Of a DNA stretch of 64,000 nucleotides, positions 9,046 through 18,339 are shown piece after piece; within the stretch, counting starts at the first letter, position 1, and each line of letters begins with the position of its first letter. Location: positions 930,001 through 994,000 of the forward strand of contig NZ_FWFO01000001.1 in the NCBI RefSeq assembly GCF_900172225.1, read 5' to 3'. The translations under genes and the position numbers were made by a program. The DNA is from Falsiruegeria litorea R37. GTDB lineage: Bacteria; Pseudomonadota; Alphaproteobacteria; Rhodobacterales; Rhodobacteraceae. Below the pieces are notes generated by a model that saw only the letters and a program-made list of their open reading frames with translations, did not search any database and was not told where the DNA came from.

Positions 9046-9864
9046 GTGACGGACCAGGACGCCCCATTCAGCGCCAATCTGAAGATGATCGTGACACGAG
9101 AAGCATCTGTTTCCGATCTGTGTCGCAAACTGTCGATCAACCGGCAGCAGTTTGCCCGCTATCTTTCCGGGCAAACCCGCCCGTCCCCCCACAACACGCG
9201 CAAGATCGAAGTGCATTTTGGGTTGGAGCCAGGGGCGTTGTCCTGGTCCAAGGCCGAGTTCCAACGCAATTATGTGAACCTGCCGCTGACAAGCGCGTCC
9301 GACCACCAGGTCAACAAACTGGTGAACGAGGCTTTTTCGCCCGACTTACGGCGGCTCAGACCCTATTTGGGCTATCATCATGCCTATTTCTACTCGTTTG
9401 GGTGGCAGGGCAAGATCATGAAAACGCTGGTGCACCTGTATGAACAGGACGGACAGGTGCTGTCCAAAACCATCGAACGGTTGCGGGATCCGGTGACTGG
9501 CCACCGGTTCGTTTTCAAATACCGGGGTCTCGTGACGATGAAAGCCGAGCGTCTGTTCATCGCTGAAACCAGCACTATGTCGGCCGGGGAAATGGCCCTG
9601 ACTATTCTCTATGGGACCTATCGTAGTCAGGCGACGAAACTATCGGGTTTGACCATGGGGTCTTCCAGCGCATCGCGGCGCGACCCCACTGTGGCGCGGG
9701 TAATTTACAACAAGATCGGTAACAATATCGACCTGCGTAAGGCACTGGGGGCGTGTGGCTTGTATCTGCCAAATTCACAAGATGTTCCCTCGGGTATCGC
9801 GCCATTGCTTGATAACCATCTGGATCCTGCGTTTGATGTGTTGACGGCCAGGCCGGTTGAATAA
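9046..9864 (+). CDS. Helix-turn-helix (XRE-like) transcriptional regulator
   Basis: A 272-residue protein starting with GTG. Residues ~18-62 form a Cro/CI-like helix-turn-helix (SVSDLCRKLSINRQQFARYL, then SPHNTRKIEVHFGL). The remaining ~200 residues have no domain I recognise and presumably sense a ligand. The gene is transcribed away from the ABC/flavoenzyme operon, and repeats lie between them, so it is probably the local regulator of that operon. No strong ribosome site is seen before the GTG (only ggggatttgga), so the start is likely but not certain. Confidence 0.78.
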   Translation: MTDQDAPFSANLKMIVTREASVSDLCRKLSINRQQFARYLSGQTRPSPHNTRKIEVHFGLEPGALSWSKAEFQRNYVNLPLTSASDHQVNKLVNEAFSPDLRRLRPYLGYHHAYFYSFGWQGKIMKTLVHLYEQDGQVLSKTIERLRDPVTGHRFVFKYRGLVTMKAERLFIAETSTMSAGEMALTILYGTYRSQATKLSGLTMGSSSASRRDPTVARVIYNKIGNNIDLRKALGACGLYLPNSQDVPSGIAPLLDNHLDPAFDVLTARPVE

Positions 9865-9944
9865 ACGAAGGCCCATTCGTGTCGTTTTGTGTTGTGGGTG
9901 CGGCAACACTTGCGGCCTCAAACATACATTGGCTGGGCCGTGCC

Positions 9945-10280
9945 AGTTCTTCCCTGCGTTCACCCGGAAATCTTCCATTGTGATTGCGCTGCCCGCGTCA
10001 CTGACAAGAAATGCGTTGAGATTTGCAATCTCTTCAGGTTGCGCAAGGGTTCTCTTAGGGGGGGACGCCGCATGGCTTGCATAGACATCGGCACGCCGTA
10101 TCCCGGATTTTTCGGTGGTCTGATCCAAAAGGGACTTTAGCATTTCCGCCTATATCCCTGTCGGGCTGACACTGACGCAGGTGATCCCATGCGCAGCACA
10201 CTCGGGACGCACACTTCTGCCAAGGCCAAAAGACCCGCCTTTGAAGCGCAATTCGTGCCTGCATCCCCGGCAGAGGGCAA
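9945..10280 (-). pseudogene. Short-chain dehydrogenase/reductase remnant
   Basis: On the minus strand, fragments of an SDR C-terminal half can be followed through several frames. First comes an active-site-like NCASKAGLLAL (the catalytic Tyr position reads Cys), then in other frames GITCVSVSPTGI and finally RTLAQPEEIANLNAFLVSD followed by GSAITMEDFRVNAG. The N-terminal cofactor-binding half is absent and the frame is broken, so it cannot make a working enzyme. It lies next to a transposase remnant that may have caused the damage. Confidence 0.65.
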
Positions 10281-10292
10281 CGCAAGACCTCG

Positions 10293-10448
10293 GTCACATA
10301 CGATAAACGCATGTGCAAACGCCACAACCGGATCGAAATCATATTTGGCACGCTCAAGCAGCAGAAGCACGTCGCAGCCCACTATGACTGCTGTCCTAGG
10401 GTTCCCCTTTCAGCAATCGCTCGCAGCAAGCATCATCTATTGATTGGA
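10293..10448 (+). pseudogene. C-terminal remnant of an IS5-family (IS427-like) transposase
   Basis: About 50 codons read YDKRMCKRHNRIEIIFGTL and then HVAAHYDCCPRVPLSAIA. This matches the C-terminal end of the transposase encoded at 23101-23858 (RYKRRNRIEIMFGRL, then VATRYDRCPRVFLSAIA) with many substitutions. The rest of the element and its ends are gone. It is an old fragment that abuts the SDR remnant. Confidence 0.7.
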
Positions 10449-10463
10449 AAGCCCGACTGTAAG

Positions 10464-11408
10464 CTACTGGTTTTCTCCAACCCAAGACATCGACGTTTTG
10501 GAAATGGTCGAGATATCAAGATTTCCATCGACAACCACCTGATTTCTCCCTTTGTGTTTTGCCACATAGAGCAACTCGTCTGCCTGCTTAAGCAGCGATG
10601 CCCCGTCAACCGAATCCGCGCCGAGTGCAGAAAGCCCAATGCTAACGGTCAGGCAGATTCTGTTGCCATCTGTCTTGATTTCCTGCTGCATTACGTTTTT
10701 GCGCAAGCGTTCGCATGCAATGAATGCGCCTGAAAGATCTGTTTCAGGGAACACCAGAGCGAATTCTTCACCGCCGAGCCTGCCAACAAGGTCAATTGTG
10801 CGGAACTCTCTGATCAGCATCCTGGACAGTTGCTGTAGAACCTTGTCGCCCGCGTCGTGACCATAGGTGTCATTGATGCGCTTAAAGTGATCCACATCCA
10901 GCATGGCAACGGAAAGCGGTTGGCCAATTTTGGCGGCACTCTGAAAGTTTGCCTCAAGCGTTTTGAGAAAGGGCCGACGGTTCGATACTTGGGTCAGAGG
11001 ATCAGTGTTCGCTTCGATCTGCAGCAGGTCGTATGCTTTTGTCAGTTCTCGGATACTCAGAATTCCGACCAGCTTCTTGTCCTCAAGCACTGGCATGTGC
11101 CGGAACGAATGCTCATTCATCAACCGCAGGACAAACGCCACCTCGTCCTCGGGACTACAGGATACGACAGACGTGCTCATTACCTCTGAGACACGCTGAT
11201 TGCACGCCGACGCATCCAGGCTGGCGACAACTGGGATTAGGTCTCGCTCAGATACGATGCCAATCAAATTGTTATGGTCATCGGTGACGACCAAGGCGCC
11301 AAGCCTGTGCTCAAGCAACAGTTGAGCGGTCTCCCGTAAAGTGAAATCAGGACTGACCCCTTTAACGTCAGCCGATCTCTTGGACAGCAATAATGTTTCG
11401 ACTTTCAC
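10464..11408 (-). CDS. Diguanylate cyclase with two CBS domains
   Basis: A 314-residue cytoplasmic protein without membrane segments. Residues ~8-65 and ~72-125 are a CBS pair (GALVVTDDHNNLIGIVSERDL and HMPVLEDKKLVGILSIREL, shown in part), which usually binds adenine nucleotides. Residues ~135-300 form a GGDEF domain with the active-site sequence GGEEF and an upstream RTID that fits the RxxD product-inhibition site. It should synthesise cyclic di-GMP under control of nucleotide binding. It stands alone between gene remnants and has no visible partner. The start at 11408 has only a weak purine-rich site (aaggagcgggaag upstream). Confidence 0.9.
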   Translation of the reverse strand: MKVETLLLSKRSADVKGVSPDFTLRETAQLLLEHRLGALVVTDDHNNLIGIVSERDLIPVVASLDASACNQRVSEVMSTSVVSCSPEDEVAFVLRLMNEHSFRHMPVLEDKKLVGILSIRELTKAYDLLQIEANTDPLTQVSNRRPFLKTLEANFQSAAKIGQPLSVAMLDVDHFKRINDTYGHDAGDKVLQQLSRMLIREFRTIDLVGRLGGEEFALVFPETDLSGAFIACERLRKNVMQQEIKTDGNRICLTVSIGLSALGADSVDGASLLKQADELLYVAKHKGRNQVVVDGNLDISTISKTSMSWVGENQ

Positions 11409-11844
11409 TTCCCGCTCCTTAATTCACCCAGGGGCAAGATGGCGGGAAATTGTAAATTAGTGCTGAAGATGCTCAAACCGAAAATCGAGCGGGGCACCTC
11501 ACGCGGGCAATGATTGCACGACGGTTCGAGCGTCAGTATGGCGGTGCTGAAGTTAAGCGCCCATTCCGCTCCTCATCTGGCAGCCAGTCATTGTCTTTTC
11601 CGAAACGTATGATCAACGCGCAGAGCTTGCGGTCATACGCTGAGTTTGACGAATTAATGGGTTCCGAACCTGGGTGAAGGATAAACGAATCGGCCCTCAA
11701 GTAATGAGCCGACAAGTTGTGCGGGACTAGAAACGCTGTATGGATATGTACAGAATTTGGGTGTAATTCCGGCTAATTTTGACAGATTTCCGAAGCCAAA
11801 ACGACTGCGGTGATTTTCATAATATTTGTCTTGGGGGATGCTAA
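11409..11844. other. Intergenic stretch without a supported gene
   Basis: These 436 bases lie between the divergently placed diguanylate cyclase gene and the 3' end of tRNA-Thr. Short open frames exist on both strands but none has a ribosome site or a recognisable product. I see no transposase homology, terminator or repeat that I can support here. Confidence 0.6.
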
Positions 11845-11919
<75 letters not shown>

Positions 11920-12002
11920 GCCGTGGGGGGGTGATTAGACTCAAACGAAACGGGGTGCAAGGGCATCTGGACGGTTTTTTTTGGCTCCTGTACAGAAGAA
12001 GC

Positions 12003-12158
12003 ATGGCAGACAAAGATACACCCAGAAATAAGGCAAAAACCGAGGCGTCGCGCGAAGACAGGCTCAAGGCGGCGCTAAAGGCGAACCTAGGGCGGCGCAA
12101 GGCGCAGGCCAAGGCGCGCTCGGTTCAAAACGACGGTAACGAGGAAGGCGAGGGGTAA
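12003..12158 (+). CDS. Small charged hypothetical protein upstream of murA
   Basis: A 51-residue, highly charged protein (MADKDTPRNKAKTEASRE, later LKANLGRRKAQAKARS) with no membrane segment and a lysine/arginine-rich middle followed by an acidic end. It ends 6 bp before the murA start and is presumably co-transcribed with it. Comparable short basic proteins precede murA in related bacteria as far as I recall, but no function is known to me. The ribosome site (gaagaag) is weak. The coding call rests on spacing and composition. Confidence 0.6.
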   Translation: MADKDTPRNKAKTEASREDRLKAALKANLGRRKAQAKARSVQNDGNEEGEG

Positions 12159-12164
12159 GAGCAG

Positions 12165-13430
12165 ATGGATTCGATTCTGGTCACAGGGAACGGCGCGCTT
12201 AGCGGCCAGATCCCGATTGCAGGGGCAAAGAACGCGTGTCTGACGCTGATGCCGGCCACACTTCTCAGCGAAGAACCGCTTACGCTGACCAACGCGCCGC
12301 GCTTGAGTGACATCAAGACGATGACTGCATTGTTGCAATCACTGGGGGCCGAAGTGTCAACATTGCAGGACGGGCAGGTCATTGCGATGTCCAGCCACGA
12401 CCTGACAAGCCACACAGCGGACTATGACATCGTGCGCAAGATGCGCGCGTCCAATCTGGTTTTGGGGCCGCTGTTGGCGCGGTTCGGCCAGGCGGTTGTG
12501 TCGCTGCCGGGCGGCTGCGCGATCGGGGCGCGCCCGATGGATTTGCACACTGACGGTCTTGCCGCGCTTGGGGCCGAGATCGAGCTTAAAGACGGCTATT
12601 TGCATGCCAAGGCGCCCGGTGGCCTTAAAGGGGCTGTGCATGAGATGCGCTTTGCCTCGGTTGGCGCGACTGAGAATATCGTGATGGCGGCAACGCTGGC
12701 CAAGGGCACCACGGTTCTCAAAAACGCGGCCCGCGAGCCCGAGATCGTCGACCTGGTCGACTGTCTGCGGAAGATGGGCGCGCAGATTTCGGGTGAAGGG
12801 ACATCTACCATTGAAATCCAGGGCGTCGACCGGCTGCATGGCGCGACGCATCAGGTGGTCACCGACCGCATTGAGCTGGGCACCTATATGTTGGTGCCTG
12901 CGATCTGCGGGGGTGAGGTTGAACTGCTCGGCGGTCGCATGGATCTGGTGGGGGCTTTTGTCGAAAAGCTTGACGCTGCCGGGATCAGCGTCGAAGAGAC
13001 CGAAAAGGGTCTGAAAGTGTGCCGCCGCAACGGTCGCGTGAAAGCGGTCGACGTGACAACCGAGCCGTTCCCCGGTTTCCCGACTGATCTGCAGGCGCAG
13101 ATGATGGCGCTTCTTTGCACGGCAGAAGGCACCAGCGTTCTGGAAGAGAAGATCTTTGAGAATCGCTTCATGCATGCGCCCGAGCTTATGCGCATGGGGG
13201 CCAATATCGAGGTTCAGGGTGGAACAGCCACTGTGACCGGGGTTGAGCAACTCAAAGGAGCGCCGGTGATGGCCACCGATTTGCGGGCCAGCGTGTCGCT
13301 GATCCTTGCGGGTCTGGCTGCCGAAGGGGAAACTGTGGTCAGTCGGGTCTATCACTTGGATCGTGGATATGAGCATGTGGTGCGCAAGCTCGAAGGTGTG
13401 GGCGCAAAAATCGAACGGATCAAGAGCTGA
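12165..13430 (+). CDS. murA: UDP-N-acetylglucosamine 1-carboxyvinyltransferase
   Basis: A 421-residue cytoplasmic enzyme that transfers enolpyruvate from PEP to UDP-GlcNAc, the first committed step of peptidoglycan synthesis. Lys22 (GAKNACL) and the catalytic Cys118 in [11 protein letters not shown], the fosfomycin target, are both present. The family features [12 protein letters not shown] and [15 protein letters not shown] are present near the C-terminus. Length is normal. The stop overlaps the start of the next gene by one base (TGATG), indicating an operon. Confidence 0.97.
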   Translation: MDSILVTGNGALSGQIPIAGAKNACLTLMPATLLSEEPLTLTNAPRLSDIKTMTALLQSLGAEVSTLQDGQVIAMSSHDLTSHTADYDIVRKMRASNLVLGPLLARFGQAVVSLPGGCAIGARPMDLHTDGLAALGAEIELKDGYLHAKAPGGLKGAVHEMRFASVGATENIVMAATLAKGTTVLKNAAREPEIVDLVDCLRKMGAQISGEGTSTIEIQGVDRLHGATHQVVTDRIELGTYMLVPAICGGEVELLGGRMDLVGAFVEKLDAAGISVEETEKGLKVCRRNGRVKAVDVTTEPFPGFPTDLQAQMMALLCTAEGTSVLEEKIFENRFMHAPELMRMGANIEVQGGTATVTGVEQLKGAPVMATDLRASVSLILAGLAAEGETVVSRVYHLDRGYEHVVRKLEGVGAKIERIKS

Positions 13431-13906
13431 TGGCAGACGCAACATTCGAAGACGGCCGTGAGGCACCGCTGAACCTTGGTGCGTTGGACGCCGAAGATCT
13501 CAAGGTCATTTCGACCCTGACGCAGGACGCGGTGTTTCCGATCACGGAAATGTCCTGGCGCGCGGCTGAACGGCGGTTTGCGCTGTTGCTCAACCGGTTC
13601 CGGTGGGAAGACGAGGACGCGGCTCGCAAACGGGGCCGCGCGTTTGAGCGGGTGCAATCGGTTCTGGTAGTGGACAATGTTCTGGGCGTTTCCAGCCAGG
13701 GCATCGACCGGTCGGACGCGGACACGGTTCTGTCGCTGCTCTCGGTTGCCTTCGAGGCTGGAGAGGATGGCGCGGGTCATGTGCTGCTGACATTGGCGGG
13801 CGATGGTGCGATCCGTTTGCAGGTTGAGGCGCTTGAGGTGTCGCTGCGCGATGTAACGCGCCCCTATCTGGCGCCGTCGAAACACGTACCCAACCATCCT
13901 GAGTGA
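13430..13906 (+). CDS. DUF2948 family protein
   Basis: A 158-residue protein that matches the DUF2948 family known from alphaproteobacteria, including the N-terminal EDLKVISTLTQDAVFPI and a central AERRFALLLNRFRWEDED. No catalytic motif or membrane segment is evident. It is translationally coupled to murA (TGATG) and to the following acetyltransferase. Its conserved position beside murA suggests a housekeeping role, but the function is unknown. Confidence 0.85.
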   Translation: MADATFEDGREAPLNLGALDAEDLKVISTLTQDAVFPITEMSWRAAERRFALLLNRFRWEDEDAARKRGRAFERVQSVLVVDNVLGVSSQGIDRSDADTVLSLLSVAFEAGEDGAGHVLLTLAGDGAIRLQVEALEVSLRDVTRPYLAPSKHVPNHPE

Positions 13907-14391
13907 TGCAGAACAAACGGGGCATTTCGCAAACCTTTGGCGCGGTGCCCCGGGGCCGGGTTGTGCGCCCGGCCACCGTGTTTGACGTCTTTGACATGAG
14001 CGCGATCCTGATCCGCTCGATCACCCAATTGTGCGGGGCCGATCACAAGGGCGATCCAGATCAGATCGCCGCCTGGACCGCAAACAAGACGCCCGATGGC
14101 CTGCGGCAGTGGTTCGCGGGGGATCACGTGTTGTGGGTGGCGGAATGGGACGGGCAGATTTGCGGCGTTGCGGCGGCATCCCCCAAGGGCGAGGTTTCGG
14201 TGCTCTACGTTGATCCACCAGCCACCGGACGTGGCGTGGGATCTGCGCTGTTGCAGCAGGTCGAAGGGCACTTGCGAGAGGCTGGATTTGCGGAAGCGTA
14301 TCTCAAAAGTACGTATACGGCACAGGCGTTTTATCTGCGTCTTGGATGGCAGCGGGCGGGTGATGAGTTGCGGATGATCAAGTCGCTTTGA
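13906..14391 (+). CDS. GNAT family N-acetyltransferase
   Basis: A 161-residue acetyltransferase with the acetyl-CoA binding motif A visible as VSVLYVDPPATGRGVGSALLQ and the C-terminal AQAFYLRLGWQRAG (shown in part). Members move an acetyl group from acetyl-CoA to an amine, but the acceptor cannot be read from the sequence. The ATG at 13906 overlaps the stop of the DUF2948 gene; a GTG one codon upstream is an alternative. It is probably the third gene of the murA operon. Confidence 0.85.
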   Translation: MQNKRGISQTFGAVPRGRVVRPATVFDVFDMSAILIRSITQLCGADHKGDPDQIAAWTANKTPDGLRQWFAGDHVLWVAEWDGQICGVAAASPKGEVSVLYVDPPATGRGVGSALLQQVEGHLREAGFAEAYLKSTYTAQAFYLRLGWQRAGDELRMIKSL

Positions 14392-14474
14392 TCCGGTCGC
14401 TTTGCCGCAAGAGGCGCATACGGCTTGAGGCCTTGGAGTGGGCCGGGTATGTGACCGGGCAAAGGAGACCGCCC

Positions 14475-15776
14475 ATGCCAAAGTTTCTCGACACGACGCA
14501 GCCCGATTTCGAGCAGGCCTTTGCCGAGTTGCTCAGCGCCAAGCGCGAAGACAGCCCGGATGTGGATGATGTAGTGGCCGGGATCATTGCTGACGTTCGC
14601 GCGCGCGGCGATGCTGCGGTGATCGAGCTGACCGAGCGGTTCGACCGGATGACGTTGACCCCCGAGACGCTGGCGATTTCAGCAGCAGAGGTTGATGAGG
14701 CGATTGCCCAGGTGCCGGACGCAGATCGCGAAGCGCTGGAACTGGCCGCCGTGCGCATCCGGGCCTATCACGAGCGGCAAATGCCGGCGGATGACAGCTG
14801 GACGGATGAGAGCGGTGCCACATTGGGTTGGCGCTGGTCGGCGGTGTCGGCTGCGGGGCTGTATGTGCCGGGCGGGCTGGCGTCCTATCCGTCGTCGGTT
14901 TTGATGAACGCCATTCCGGCAAAGGTGGCTGGCGTCGAACGGCTGGCCATTGCCGTGCCAACACCGGACGGTCAGATCAATCCGCTGGTGCTGCTGGCCG
15001 CGCGGCTTTCGGGCGTGGACGAGATTTATCGCGTGGGCGGCGCCCAGGCGATTGCAGCACTGGCCTATGGCACGCAGAGCATTACGCCGGTTGACAAGAT
15101 CACGGGCCCTGGCAACGCCTTTGTGGCCGCTGCCAAACGTCGCGTGTTCGGCAAAGTGGGCATCGACATGATTGCAGGTCCGTCCGAGATCTTGGTGATC
15201 GCCGACAAAGACAATGACCCGGACTGGATCGCGCTAGATCTGTTGAGCCAAGCGGAACATGATGAAAGCGCGCAATCGATCCTCATCACCGATGATGCTG
15301 CGTTTGGTCGTTCTGTCGGCGAAGCCGTCGAGCAACGTCTCACTTCCTTGCAGCGTCGCTCCATCGCCGGTCCGAGCTGGCGCGATTTTGGCGCCGTCAT
15401 CACCGCGCGAGACCTGGATGAGGCCGCAAGCTTGTCGAACCGGATTGCGCCGGAACACCTGGAACTGTGCGTGGCCGATCCGGACGCGTTGAGCCAGAAA
15501 ACGGTGCATGCGGGCGCGATTTTCCTCGGCCAGTTCACCCCCGAGGCGATTGGCGACTATGTGGGCGGGCCGAACCACGTGCTTCCCACGGCGCGTTCGG
15601 CGCGGTTTTCGTCCGGACTGTCGGTGATGGATTTCCTCAAGCGCACCACGCTCAGCAAGATGACGCCCGAGGCCCTGCGTGCCATCGGCCCGGCCGCCGA
15701 ACGTCTGGCGCAGTCCGAGAGCCTTGAGGCGCACGGACTTTCGGTCAAGGTGCGTCTGGACGCGTTGAACCGTTAG
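14475..15776 (+). CDS. hisD: Histidinol dehydrogenase
   Basis: A 433-residue zinc enzyme that carries out the last two oxidations of histidine biosynthesis (histidinol to histidine with two NAD+). Recognisable blocks are GLYVPGG, ITGPGNAFVAAAKR, the zinc and catalytic region around SQAEHDESAQ, and the APEHLEL motif. The start at 14475 (MPKFLDTTQPDF) follows aaaggag at 14461; upstream in-frame starts lack one. The ~80-bp leader separates it from the acetyltransferase gene. It precedes the UPF0262 gene, an arrangement usual in Rhodobacteraceae. Confidence 0.97.
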   Translation: MPKFLDTTQPDFEQAFAELLSAKREDSPDVDDVVAGIIADVRARGDAAVIELTERFDRMTLTPETLAISAAEVDEAIAQVPDADREALELAAVRIRAYHERQMPADDSWTDESGATLGWRWSAVSAAGLYVPGGLASYPSSVLMNAIPAKVAGVERLAIAVPTPDGQINPLVLLAARLSGVDEIYRVGGAQAIAALAYGTQSITPVDKITGPGNAFVAAAKRRVFGKVGIDMIAGPSEILVIADKDNDPDWIALDLLSQAEHDESAQSILITDDAAFGRSVGEAVEQRLTSLQRRSIAGPSWRDFGAVITARDLDEAASLSNRIAPEHLELCVADPDALSQKTVHAGAIFLGQFTPEAIGDYVGGPNHVLPTARSARFSSGLSVMDFLKRTTLSKMTPEALRAIGPAAERLAQSESLEAHGLSVKVRLDALNR

Positions 15777-15985
15777 TTCCTGTTGCTCTAAGTCGGCCTG
15801 AGACATCCTTATCGGTTGTTCTGTGGTCGGATGTCGCGTGGCAACGGAGGGCTTTTGGGTCAGGTTTCGTGGCCTTGATGCCGCAGCCAGTTCAGTGAAT
15901 CTGGACAGGGGGAACCGGGCGTTGCCCCTGCTGACGTGATCCTGTAGGACCGTGCGCAACTTACGCTGACCGAGACCGCGCACAG

Positions 15986-16465
15986 ATGAACCGCATCAGT
16001 CAAATCGAACTGGACGACCGCAACCTGCCCCCGCCGACACCTGAGATCGAGCAGGAGCGCAAGGTTGCGATGTTCGACCTGCTGGAAGAGAACAGTTTCG
16101 CCCTGCCCAAGCGGGATGATCGCGTCATTCCGGACGGTCCATATCACCTGAACCTGTCAATCCGCGATAAGCGCCTGGTCTTCGACGTGAATACCGAAGC
16201 CGAGGAAAAGGCAGCGGAATTTCACTTGTCGCTGGGGCCGTTCCGCCAAGTGGTCAAAGACTACTTTCAGATCTGTGAAAGCTACTTCAATGCGGTGAAA
16301 ACCCTGCCTCCGAGCCAGATTGAAACCATCGATATGGCGCGCCGGGGTATCCACAACGAAGGCAGCCGGGTTCTGCAAGAACGTCTTGAAGGCAAGGCCG
16401 ACATCGACACCGATACTGCCCGCCGCCTGTTCACGCTGATCTGCGTGCTGCACTTCGGAGGCTGA
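15986..16465 (+). CDS. UPF0262 family protein
   Basis: A 159-residue soluble protein of UPF0262, a family restricted largely to alphaproteobacteria. Family landmarks include the N-terminal DLLEENSFALP and the central FHLSLGPFRQVVKDYF, shown here as seen in the translation. No function is established to my knowledge. It lies 209 bp after hisD and 3 bp before the phosphatase gene, with which it is certainly co-transcribed. Confidence 0.88.
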   Translation: MNRISQIELDDRNLPPPTPEIEQERKVAMFDLLEENSFALPKRDDRVIPDGPYHLNLSIRDKRLVFDVNTEAEEKAAEFHLSLGPFRQVVKDYFQICESYFNAVKTLPPSQIETIDMARRGIHNEGSRVLQERLEGKADIDTDTARRLFTLICVLHFGG

Positions 16466-16468
16466 TAG

Positions 16469-16930
16469 GTGGTGTTGCCGCTTCCGCAGTCGGTTCTGTT
16501 TTGCTGCGACCACAATGCGGTGCGATCCCCGATGGCCGAGGGGATCATGAAAAAATACTACGGTATGGATACCTACGTCCAATCTGCCGGTGTCCACAAC
16601 GACATGGAGATTGACGGTTTTTCAATCGCAGTGTGTCAGGAAATGGATGTCGAGCTTAGCCGCCATAGGTCGCGCTCGTTCGATATGATGGAGCAATGGG
16701 GCGATGACCTGAGCTCATTCGATCTGGTGATTGCCTTGTCGCCCGCGAGTCAGCGGCGGGCGCTGGAACTCACGCGATATTTTCACCTCGATGTCGAATA
16801 TTGGCCAATAATGGACCCTACCGGGCTCGGCGAGACGCGGAATGACAAGCTAAACAGCTACAGACAGACCCGCGACCAGATCATTCAGCATCTCAAGGAT
16901 CGTTGGGGGGAACCAACGGAGATGACATGA
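16469..16930 (+). CDS. Low-molecular-weight protein tyrosine phosphatase-like protein
   Basis: A 153-residue protein with the signature P-loop near the N-terminus, CDHNAVRS (Cys13 and Arg19, spacing Cx5R), followed by SPMAEG. Later the sequence has VIALSPASQRRALEL and a D-P pair (IMDPTG) that fits the general-acid loop. It should hydrolyse phosphotyrosine or a related phosphoester; arsenate-reductase relatives share the fold. The start is GTG (16469 or the next codon). Its stop overlaps the next start by four bases. Confidence 0.85.
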   Translation: MVLPLPQSVLFCCDHNAVRSPMAEGIMKKYYGMDTYVQSAGVHNDMEIDGFSIAVCQEMDVELSRHRSRSFDMMEQWGDDLSSFDLVIALSPASQRRALELTRYFHLDVEYWPIMDPTGLGETRNDKLNSYRQTRDQIIQHLKDRWGEPTEMT

Positions 16931-17337
16931 CCGAGACCGTCAAACGCTATTTTACAGCTTTCAACGCAGGTGATGTGGACACCATGCTGGACTGCCTGTC
17001 CGACGATGTGGCCCACCATGTGAACGAGGGGCAGATCCGCGCCGGGCGCGAGAAATTCGCGGACTTCTGCGCGCATATGAGCCGCTGCTACAAGGAAGAA
17101 CTGACCGACATGGTCGTGTTCGAGGCCACCGAAGATCATGGGGGCGGCACCCGCGCGTCGGCGGAATACATCGTCAACGGTACCTATCTGGAAACGGACG
17201 CAGGCCTGCCCGAGGCGACGGGCCAGACCTATCGCCTGCCTGCGGGGTCCTTCTTTGATCTGCGCGACGGCAAGATCACCCGTGTCACCACCTATTACAA
17301 TCTTGCGGATTGGGTGAAGCAGGTCTCGAATGGCTAA
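16927..17337 (+). CDS. SnoaL/NTF2-like ketosteroid-isomerase-fold protein
   Basis: A 136-residue protein of the NTF2-like alpha+beta barrel fold. It begins TVKRYFTAFNAGDVDTMLD and contains DDVAHHVNEGQIRAGRE and a late FFDLRDGKITRVTTYYNL, all typical of the SnoaL-like family. Members bind or isomerise small hydrophobic ligands, but no ligand is evident. The ATG at 16927 overlaps the phosphatase stop (ATGA), and the 3' end overlaps the next gene by 8 bp, so three genes are translationally coupled. Confidence 0.8.
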   Translation: MTETVKRYFTAFNAGDVDTMLDCLSDDVAHHVNEGQIRAGREKFADFCAHMSRCYKEELTDMVVFEATEDHGGGTRASAEYIVNGTYLETDAGLPEATGQTYRLPAGSFFDLRDGKITRVTTYYNLADWVKQVSNG

Positions 17338-17923
17338 GGTCACGGATGTCCGCGTCCTGACCGGCGCGGCGCTTGAGGCTGCACTGGACGACGTCGCCGC
17401 GTTGCGTATCGAGGTGTTTCGGGCCTTTCCATACCTCTACGATGGCGATCTTGCCTATGAGCGGGACTATTTGCAGGCTTATCGCGACAGCGCGGACGCG
17501 ATCCTGGTCGGTGCCTTTGATGGTGAGCAGCTGATTGGCGCCTCGACGGGCACACCGTTGGTTGATCATTCGGACGATTTTGGCGCGGCCTTTGCGGGCA
17601 CCGGGTACGACATGGCGGATATTTTTTACTGCGCCGAATCTGTTCTGCTGTCCAATTATCGGGGGCAGGGCGTCGGGCACCGTTTCTTTGATTTGCGCGA
17701 GGGTCACGCCCAGGCGCTTGGGTTCGGACTGGTTGCCTTTTGTGCTGTTCAGCGCCCTTTGAACCATCCCATGCGGACTGCCGACTATCAGTCGCTGGAG
17801 CCATTTTGGACAAAACGCGGGTATTCGAAACTGGAAGGCGCCATCGCTGAATTCGAATGGAAAGACCTCGGGCAGAAGGTGGCATCAGCGAAACCACTGC
17901 AATTCTGGTGTCGTCATTTGTAG
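17330..17923 (+). CDS. GNAT-fold acetyltransferase
   Basis: A 197-residue protein with a GNAT motif A of the form CAESVLLSNYRGQGVGHRFF (Q/RxxGxG/A signature as RGQGVG). The region DLAYERDYLQAY and the C-terminal FWTKRGYSKL are consistent with a single acetyltransferase domain. The acceptor is unknown. It overlaps the SnoaL-like gene by 8 bp and is the last gene of this run before the accessory segment begins. Confidence 0.8.
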   Translation: MAKVTDVRVLTGAALEAALDDVAALRIEVFRAFPYLYDGDLAYERDYLQAYRDSADAILVGAFDGEQLIGASTGTPLVDHSDDFGAAFAGTGYDMADIFYCAESVLLSNYRGQGVGHRFFDLREGHAQALGFGLVAFCAVQRPLNHPMRTADYQSLEPFWTKRGYSKLEGAIAEFEWKDLGQKVASAKPLQFWCRHL

Positions 17924-18339
17924 GGTGCCAACGTCATAGGGGCGCCGGTCGAAGGTGCAGCTTTTGAGGCGTTAGGCACTCCTGCAGTACATCATAGGCA
18001 TCTTCCATGAATTCTGAAGTCGGGGCCGGTGCAGCACCTGTTGGAACACCTCAGCTCAACCCATGAACAGCCTCGACGAACCCGCCTCGACCTCGTCATT
18101 TTGCACAAGCTCTTTAGCCTGGAATATGCTGGCGATCCCGCAAGGCCTGCAACCTTGCATTTTGCAGAGACTGCCCCCCATGGTCGAAGCAATCTGTTGG
18201 TTTGTTGACCGGTTGGAAGTCCGCGAACAGAGCATTGGAATTAGATAGGCATGCAGTCGTTTATGGCTGAGAAGCGGCCTAAGCTGCTGAAATGTATACA
18301 ACGATGAAGGCCATTCGCTACGTAACTCCAGTGTAACCC
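17924..18339. other. Intergenic stretch before the IS element, no supported gene
   Basis: These 416 bases lie between the acetyltransferase stop and the left end of the IS. Open frames on both strands are short and interrupted. On the minus strand a broken frame reads FADFQPVNKPTDCFDHGG and later FVEAVHGL, which looks like an eroded gene, but I cannot assign it to a family. The region marks the edge of the accessory segment. Confidence 0.5.

Noticed and set aside
12357-13466. A 369-codon minus-strand frame over murA
   Set aside because: It is antisense to murA, which has its catalytic Cys and full length; composition is rich in His/Arg/Gln as expected for a shadow frame.
15234-15983. A 249-codon minus-strand frame over the end of hisD
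   Set aside because: It runs through hisD antisense and into the spacer; no motif or start signal supports it.
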